Source: Planctomycetota bacterium
GTDB lineage: Bacteria > Planctomycetota > J058
Assembly (NCBI GenBank): GCA_019636275.1
Contig: JAHBXY010000068.1
Span: 1 to 44,493, forward strand
DNA length: 44,493 nt
Reading direction: 5' to 3'
Numbering within the stretch: the stretch's first letter is position 1; each line of letters opens with the position of its first letter. Positions 35,072 to 44,493 of this stretch are shown here, piece by piece. The position numbers and the translations under genes are program-made. The notes under the pieces are model-generated. The model was not told the DNA's origin. It saw only the letters and a list, made by a program, of their open reading frames with translations, and ran no database searches.

Positions 35072-36261
35072 AGGCTGGGCGGCCGCGGCGGGGGGACCGG
35101 CTTCGGCGGCGGCGGCGCCGGCGGGCCGGCGACGGTGGGCGCGTCCTGCGGGCCGGGCGCCGGCGGCGCGGTCTGCTCTCGCAGCGCGGCCACGGTCACC
35201 GCGTTGACGGCGGTCGTGGGCGCCTCGCTCTCGAGGTCGACCTGCTGGGCGCGCGCACCGAGCGGCGGCTGCCCGGCCAGGACGCGGTCGATGTCGGTCA
35301 CGACGTGGACCGCCGACCGGTAGCGCCGCTCCGCCTCCCGCGCCGTCATGTCGGCCAGGAGGCGCACGACGCCCTCGCTCGCCCCGGGGGTCGAGGCCCG
35401 CACGTCGGGCAGCTCCTCGTTGACGTGCCGCGAGAGGATCGCCAGCGTCGAGCAGGTGTCGTCGCGCTCGTTGAAGGGGGTGCGCCCGGTGAGCATGCGG
35501 TAGAGACACAGGCCGAGGGCGTAGATGTCGGCGCGAATGTCGATGTCGCGCCCCAGCGCCTGCTCGGGCGCCATGTAGAGCGGCGTGCCCAGGATGATCC
35601 CCTCCTGGGTCACCTGCGGCCCCACGCGCTCCGCCTGCCGCACGAGGCCCAGGTCGGCCAGCTTCACCGAGCCGTCGGAGCCGACGAGGATGTTCGCGGG
35701 CTTCAGGTCGCGGTGGATCAGGCGGCGCGCCTCGGCGAACTGCAGGGCCAGGGCCACGGCCCGTGTGACCTCGAGCGCCCGCCGCTCGGGCAGGGCGCCC
35801 TGCGCGCGGACGATCCCCTCGAGCGACCCGCCGTCGACGAACTCGAACGCGATGTAGTGCAGGTCGGCCGCCGGGTCGTGGCCGGTGTCGATCACGGCCA
35901 CGACGTGCGGGTGCTGGAACAGCGCCGCCGCCTTGGCCTCGCGCTGGAAGCGCTCCAGGTAGCCCTTGTCGCGGGCCAGCTCGTTCCTGAGGACCTTCAG
36001 GGCCACGAGGCGGTCGAGGCTCTCCTGGCGGGCCAGGTAGACGTGGCCCATGCCGCCCGTGCCCAGCGGCTCGAGCACCGTGTAGCCGCCGACCTTGTGG
36101 GGCATGGGCGGCGGCTCGCCGGGGGCGCCGGGCGGCCGGGTGTCGGCGCGCGCGGCGGCGTCGCCGGCCGGCGCGGGCCCGCGGACGGGGCGGGCCGGGC
36201 CGATCTCGTCGTCGGGGACGACGTCGGCTGGGGTGTCGCCTCGGTGTTTCGCGTCCTGCAC
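34867..36261 (-). CDS. Hanks-type Ser/Thr protein kinase
   Basis: GTG 36261 starts an open frame of 464 residues. The kinase core occupies about 57-310: glycine loop LGTGGMGHVYLA (67-78), Lys89 in VALKVL, catalytic loop HRDLKPAN (183-190), DLG at 203-205 where DFG is usual, and YMAPEQ (229-234). After 330 the sequence becomes a Pro-rich linker, and from about 35080 the codon bias moves to other frames, so the printed C-terminus is doubtful. The transmembrane segment and exterior domain expected of a receptor kinase appear in the next frames (see the 33557-35071 entry). It should phosphorylate Ser/Thr on a cytoplasmic partner in response to an envelope signal. Confidence 0.88.
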   Translation of the reverse strand: MQDAKHRGDTPADVVPDDEIGPARPVRGPAPAGDAAARADTRPPGAPGEPPPMPHKVGGYTVLEPLGTGGMGHVYLARQESLDRLVALKVLRNELARDKGYLERFQREAKAAALFQHPHVVAVIDTGHDPAADLHYIAFEFVDGGSLEGIVRAQGALPERRALEVTRAVALALQFAEARRLIHRDLKPANILVGSDGSVKLADLGLVRQAERVGPQVTQEGIILGTPLYMAPEQALGRDIDIRADIYALGLCLYRMLTGRTPFNERDDTCSTLAILSRHVNEELPDVRASTPGASEGVVRLLADMTAREAERRYRSAVHVVTDIDRVLAGQPPLGARAQQVDLESEAPTTAVNAVTVAALREQTAPPAPGPQDAPTVAGPPAPPPPKPVPPPRPPSLCPARRRRPPARAGGSRRGRRGARRAGSPPTPRRPPPAGSGSLASRRSRRPRWSTGRRPRRRRPGPSS

Positions 36262-36333
36262 GAGCGCCCGCCGTCCCCAGGGGAGTCCGTCAGCTTACGC
36301 AGCCGACCCCGGGCGAGCCAGCGAGGGCCGCGG

Positions 36334-37536
36334 TCAGAGCAGCCCGCGGCCCGCGAAGCGCTGCCGCACGCGCTGCTTCACCTCGTCGACGGCCCGGGTG
36401 TACTGCTGCACCCGGTCGGGGTCGCCGTAGGTCTTGGCGAGGTGCGCCTCGCCCAGGGTGCGCAGGGCGTCGAACATGGGCATGAGGTCGTGGCCGAGCT
36501 CGACCTTGACCGTGGCCGCCTCGGTGCGGCCGCCCCACAGGTAGCCCGACTTTCCCGCGTCGTTCTGGATGGCGTAGAAGTCGCGCGGCGCGATCACGCC
36601 CTTGCGCAGGGCGTGGCCCAGGGTGAGGAACTGCAGGGCGTGCGTCAGCTCGTGCACCGGCGCGTTGGCCTGCCCGAAGCGCTGGCGCAGGAGCGGCGCG
36701 GCCGAGATCAGCGGCAGGAGCGCGATCCCCAGCCCGCCGGTGGCCGGGAGGGCGCCGGCCATCATGCCGTAGGCGATCCCGGCCATGGTCATGGCGATCA
36801 GCGAGTTGCCGGCCACGTTGGCGCCGTGGCCCGTGGCGCTGACGCGCTCGAGCTGCCCGGTCCTCGAGCTCACGACGGCGTTCTCGATCGGCGTGCCCTG
36901 CAGGGCGCCCAGGAGCGCGGCCATGGTCGTGGCCGGGACGCTGCCCAGGGTGGCGCCGAGCTTGCCGTGGCGGGCCTGCTGCCACCAGAGCGAGGCCGTG
37001 CGGTGGATGTTGGTCACGTCGATGTTCGAGAACTCGGCCTTCGACGCGTCGCCGAGCACCTCGTCGGCGAGGTCGCGCATGGCCTCGAAGTAGGCCTGCG
37101 CCATGACCTGCTTGCTCACGCCGTCGGCGTACTTGCCCAGCGTGAGCCGGTCGAACGCCGAGAGCTGGATCACCTGCTCCTTGCAGGCTGCGCGCACGGC
37201 GTCGGCCACCTTGCGGGCGGCCGTCTGCACGGGGTCGCCCGCGGCGTCGACGTGGATCGCCTCGACGAGCACCTGCGCCTGCAGGGCCGCGACCTTTCGC
37301 AGGTCCTTGTCGAGGAGGCGCCCGGCCTCGGCCAGGACGGCCGCCGTGAACGCCTGGGCGGCGTCGGGCGAGAACGCCGCGCCGCCCTGCGACACGGCCG
37401 GCGGCTCGACGAGCGAGAAGGGCCCGTGGGTGAAGGCCGCCCCGCGGGACAGCCACTCGGCGCGGCGCGCGCCCTCGCGCATGGTCTGGCGCGCCTGCCC
37501 GCTGCTCGACATGGCCCTGCGCACGACGTCGCTCAC
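36334..37536 (-). CDS. Membrane protein with HELTH zincin-like motif
   Basis: This 400-residue protein has GTG 37536, overlapping the upstream stop by four bases. Residues 1-200 are helical and Ala/Gln-rich. A hydrophobic, Gly/Ala-rich stretch (about 246-283, with AMTMAGIAYGMMAGALPATG) looks like one or two membrane segments. Directly after it, NAPVHELTHALQF places HELTH at 295-299, an HExxH zinc motif, with a candidate third ligand in His309 or Glu339. I do not recognise the family. A membrane metalloprotease is possible, but HExxH in one sequence alone is weak proof. It is translationally coupled to the small membrane protein upstream. Confidence 0.62.
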   Translation of the reverse strand: MSDVVRRAMSSSGQARQTMREGARRAEWLSRGAAFTHGPFSLVEPPAVSQGGAAFSPDAAQAFTAAVLAEAGRLLDKDLRKVAALQAQVLVEAIHVDAAGDPVQTAARKVADAVRAACKEQVIQLSAFDRLTLGKYADGVSKQVMAQAYFEAMRDLADEVLGDASKAEFSNIDVTNIHRTASLWWQQARHGKLGATLGSVPATTMAALLGALQGTPIENAVVSSRTGQLERVSATGHGANVAGNSLIAMTMAGIAYGMMAGALPATGGLGIALLPLISAAPLLRQRFGQANAPVHELTHALQFLTLGHALRKGVIAPRDFYAIQNDAGKSGYLWGGRTEAATVKVELGHDLMPMFDALRTLGEAHLAKTYGDPDRVQQYTRAVDEVKQRVRQRFAGRGLL

Positions 37537-38309
37537 GGCGCGCCTCCTCTCCCGTGGCCGTCGCTGGCCCCCCCGTCAGCGAGGACCGCGGCCCAGGCCT
37601 CGGTCCAGGTGTCGGGGATCCCGCCGCCCGCCCGCGCCTCGCGAGCGATCGCCGCCACCTCGCCCCTGAACGGCCGCAACGGCCCCGCGCGGGCGGGGTC
37701 GGGCGCACCGGCGACCTGGAGCAGGCGCGCCACGACGGCGCGGCGCGCCTCGGGCGGGGCGGCGTGGGCCAGGGCGGCGAGGGCAGCGACGCGGTCGCGC
37801 GCGTGCTCGCGCAGCCAGCCGGCGACCGCCTCGAGCTCGTCGAGGCCCTGGATGCCGCGCAGGTCGCCCAGGGCCGCCTCGAGGCGCGGGTCGGCGCTGC
37901 GCGTCAGGGCCGCCGCGCGGGCGCACTGCCCGCGCAGGGGGCCGATCGCCTCGACGCCAGGGAGCAGGGCCGCGCACACCTCGTCGCGCGCCGCGGCCGT
38001 GACGTGGTCGCCCACGCGGTCGGCGGCGGCGCGGGCCTGGTCCCAGGCGCCCGGCGAGGCCCCGCGCGCGGCGGCCTCGCGGGCCAGGGACACCAGCTCC
38101 CGGGCGGCGGCGAGGGCGGCGCGGCGCGCGAGCGCCAGGCGGACGGCGACGTGGAGCATGGCGAGCAGCGGGGCCCCCAGGACGATGGTGGAAAGGATAG
38201 CACCCCAGATCGGGAGGTCGCCGCGGAGCGACAGGACGAGGATCCAGGCGTAACCGACTGCCAGGACTGTGCCTAGAGCGACCTGCAGGGGGCCCTGCCG
38301 GGCGCTCAC
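37533..38309 (-). CDS. Small membrane protein of unknown function
   Basis: This 258-residue protein has GTG 38309, overlapping the stop of the next upstream gene by four bases. Two transmembrane helices (VALGTVLAVGYAWILVLSL and WGAILSTIVLGAPLLAML) come first. A long Ala/Arg/Glu helical soluble part (about 70-230) then carries GVEAIGPLRGQCARAAAL and GDLRGIQGLDELEAVAGWL. No family is recognised. It lies in a run with overlapping stops and starts (38828 to 36334), so it probably works with the HELTH protein downstream and the short protein upstream. Confidence 0.68.
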   Translation of the reverse strand: MSARQGPLQVALGTVLAVGYAWILVLSLRGDLPIWGAILSTIVLGAPLLAMLHVAVRLALARRAALAAARELVSLAREAAARGASPGAWDQARAAADRVGDHVTAAARDEVCAALLPGVEAIGPLRGQCARAAALTRSADPRLEAALGDLRGIQGLDELEAVAGWLREHARDRVAALAALAHAAPPEARRAVVARLLQVAGAPDPARAGPLRPFRGEVAAIAREARAGGGIPDTWTEAWAAVLADGGASDGHGRGGAP

Positions 38310-38828
38310 CGGCCCGCCTCGCCGGCCTGGTCGCCCGGCGGGCGCAGGGCGCGCTCGAGGACGTCGATCACCTCGCGGCCCCCCAGGAGGTCGCCGCCGG
38401 TCTCGACGCAGGCGCAGCTCCGCTCGACCTCGGCGAAGGCCCCCTCGAGCGCGTCGAGCATCTCCGGCGGGAGCGCGGCCCGGGCCTCCTCGCGCAGGGC
38501 CGCGAGCGCCTGGCGGACCTCGGCGACCCGGCGCAGGGCCGCGGCCGGGATCGTCGGCGCGCCGACGACCTCGTGCGCGGCGCCCGCTACTCGTCCGCCC
38601 AGCCAGCAGGCGGCGCGCGCGCAGCAACCAGGCGCGCAGGACGGCCTCCTGCCGCGCCGGGCCGGCGAGCGACAGCTCGAGGGCCAGGGCGCGGGCGACC
38701 GCCGGGAGCGCCAGGCGCTGGCGCTCCTCGGGCAGGCCGGCCAGGTCGGCCTCCAGCGCGGCCGCCGCCAGGGCGGGGTGGGCGAGCTCCGCCGCCGCCG
38801 CCTCGACCGCCTCTCGCAGCGCGCTCAT
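38306..38828 (-). CDS. Short Ala-rich helical protein, single-base frameshift
   Basis: ATG 38828 starts MSALREAVEAAAAELAHPAL, a helical Ala/Leu-rich region ending LLRARRLLAG. At about 38588 the bias moves to another frame, which continues AAHEVVGAPTIPAAALRRVAEV and ERSCACVETGGDLLGGREVIDV and ends in GEAGR with TGA at 38306. The length 523 is one more than a multiple of three, which confirms a one-base indel. Corrected, it has about 174 residues. The Cys-Ala-Cys motif is the only striking residue pattern. No function is assigned. It is the first gene of the coupled run that continues downstream. Confidence 0.62.
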
Positions 38829-38859
38829 GACCGGAGCATAGCCAGGCGGCCCCGGCCGG

Positions 38860-40797
<1,938 letters not shown>

Positions 40798-40799
40798 GC

Positions 40800-43127
<2,328 letters not shown>

Positions 43128-43226
43128 GGGGGAGGACCTCCTGGAGGCGGGGGGCCGGCGGACGCCGTTCGCAGGGTCCGGCCGGCACGTGCGAAGCGCT
43201 TGAGGATACGGGGGGGTGGCGGCGCG

Positions 43227-44493
43227 TCAACGATCGATGGCGCGGGCGCCCTCCAGGGCGGCGCGCGCCTCGCGGGCCGCCGCGTGGTCGGGGGGCAGGA
43301 GCTCGAGCGCCCGGCGCAGGTCGGCGCGGGCCGCGTCGACCTCGCCCAGGCGCAGGCGCACGAGGCCGCGGAGGGCCCAGGGCAGACCGTCGCCGGGGGT
43401 CAGCTCGACCGCCCGCGAGAGGTCGCGCGCCGCCTCAGCGAACGCCCCCTGCCCCCGGCGGAGCCTGCCCAGGTCCAGCCACACGTCCGCCCGCTTCGGC
43501 GCCAGCCGCGCGGCGTGCTCGAGGTCCTCGATCGCGCCGGCCACGTCCCCGCGCTGCAGGCGGAGCCCGGCCCGCTCGCTGCGGAGGGGGAGCGCTCCCG
43601 GGTGCTTCCGCACCGCCTCGTCCAGCTCGGCCTGCGCCTCGGGCATGAGCCCGCGCAGGCGGAGCACGCGCGAGGCGACGGAGTACGCGATCGGCGAGGC
43701 GATCAGCCGCTTGGCCTCGCCCGCGGCCGCGGCGGCGGCCTCCAGCAGGCCCGCGTCGAGGTAGATCACGCTCCGCTGCAGCATCACCTCGCCCGTCTGC
43801 GCGCCCGCCTGGAGCGCCGCCGTGCAGGCGTCCAACGCATCGTCGTAGCGCTCCAGCAGGAGCAGCGCCGAAGAGCGGCCCAGGTGCGAGGCGGCGCTCC
43901 CCGGTTCGCGGGCCAGGGCCTGATCGACGACCTCCAGCGCCGCCCCGGGGGCGCCCTGGGCCAGGAGGAGCATGGCGCGCGCCCGCAGGGTGCCGGGGTG
44001 ATCCGGCCAGCGGGAGGACGCCTGGTCGACCGCCCGCGCCGCGGCGCCCACGTCCCCCGCGCGCACGTGCATGACGGCGAGGACCCCCTGGACCTCGGGC
44101 CCCTCGACCCCGAGCTCGAGGGCGCGCGCCAGCGCGCGCGACGCGGCCTGGTCGTCGTGCCGGGCGATCATCGCCAGGGCGCGGATGACGTGCGGCCGCC
44201 CTCGATCGGGGTCGACCGCCAGGACGCGCTCCGCGTCGGCGAGGGCGCCCGCGTGGTCCTGCAGCCAGGCGCCCGCCCAGGCGCGCAGCTCGAGGGCCTC
44301 GAGGTCGTCGCGGCGCAGGGCCAGGGCCTCGTCGGCGGCGCGGCGCGCGAGCGCGTGCTCGCCCCGCGCCGTGCGCAGGCGCGCCAGGGCCAGCCGCGGC
44401 TCGAGGGCGTCCGCGTCGAGGTCCGCCGCGCGGCGCAGGTCCGCGAGGGCGCCGTCGACGTCGCCTGCCGCCTCGCGCGCGGCCGCGCGGCGG
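43227..44493 (-). CDS. TPR-repeat protein (5' end off window)
   Basis: The frame is open to the window edge, so the start is missing; about 421 codons are visible and the stop is at 43227. Repeated 34-residue units run throughout, for example LAVMHVRAGDVGAAARAVDQA, LGRSSALLLLERYDDALDAC, LRSERAGLRLQRGDVAGAIE, LGRLRRGQGAFAEAARDLSRAV and LRGLVRLRLGEVDAARADLRRA. Upstream, EAAGDVDGALADLRRAADLD continues the same pattern. TPR arrays bind other proteins. No membrane segment is visible in this part. It lies 99 bases before the topoisomerase A gene on the same strand. Confidence 0.85.
   Translation of the reverse strand, partial: RRAAAREAAGDVDGALADLRRAADLDADALEPRLALARLRTARGEHALARRAADEALALRRDDLEALELRAWAGAWLQDHAGALADAERVLAVDPDRGRPHVIRALAMIARHDDQAASRALARALELGVEGPEVQGVLAVMHVRAGDVGAAARAVDQASSRWPDHPGTLRARAMLLLAQGAPGAALEVVDQALAREPGSAASHLGRSSALLLLERYDDALDACTAALQAGAQTGEVMLQRSVIYLDAGLLEAAAAAAGEAKRLIASPIAYSVASRVLRLRGLMPEAQAELDEAVRKHPGALPLRSERAGLRLQRGDVAGAIEDLEHAARLAPKRADVWLDLGRLRRGQGAFAEAARDLSRAVELTPGDGLPWALRGLVRLRLGEVDAARADLRRALELLPPDHAAAREARAALEGARAIDR

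Overview
The window is about 75% G+C and densely packed with genes, so long open frames run on all six frames and most are shadows. The gene content points to Planctomycetota: an FG-GAP/VCBS protein family common there, a Hanks-type Ser/Thr kinase with a proline-rich linker, secreted SH3-like and STN-type proteins, a GAF-type sigma-54 activator, many GTG starts, and RING-like zinc proteins. The assignment is an inference; a deltaproteobacterial-type lineage such as Myxococcota is the main alternative. I saw no rRNA, tRNA, CRISPR array, insertion sequence or phage genes.

Layout. 1-7315 (minus strand): the 3'-truncated end of a degenerate amidohydrolase, an Rpn/PD-(D/E)XK nuclease, a GGDEF protein, a secreted VWA protein and a sigma-54 activator. 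7359-12507: a frameshifted GT9 glycosyltransferase, two secreted unknowns, a rhomboid protease and an STN-domain protein. 12782-18454 (plus): a five-gene envelope lipoprotein operon, CsgG-like, CsgG-like, COG3014-like, YcfL-like and LpoB-like, which resembles the peptidoglycan-synthase-activator neighbourhood of other bacteria. 18688-22496: a NYN nuclease, a PH-like membrane protein, a LeuA/HMGL-family synthase and a secreted unknown. 22613-29586: a structured leader, a large C3HC4-RING plus TerD-like protein, a tandem-repeat tract, a coiled-coil SH3-like protein, a Prok-RING_1 membrane protein, a DUF697-SHOCT protein and an FG-GAP protein. 29648-32763: an M3-type metallopeptidase overlapping a serpin. 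32803-33009: a 207-bp inverted-repeat element with two nested hairpins. 33129-44493 (minus): ArfB, a Ser/Thr kinase locus, a HELTH-motif membrane protein, two small proteins, a type IIA topoisomerase pair (B then A in coordinate order) and a 5'-truncated TPR protein.

Best find. The FG-GAP gene at 28583-29530 has an in-frame TGA at 28886-28888 followed by TGC. Twelve bases after the TGA is a perfect 7-bp hairpin with an AGGUC apical loop, as expected of a bacterial SECIS. The frame stays open on both sides and the beta-propeller continues. I read this as a selenoprotein with Sec102-Cys103, a type of protein I do not know to be described in this family.

Caution. Several genes carry apparent one-base indels (about 3905-3975, 4100, 7780-7970, 8745-8980, 26773, 35080 and 38588). 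They look more like consensus errors in a GC-rich long-read assembly than like real gene decay, and they limit confidence in the affected C-termini.
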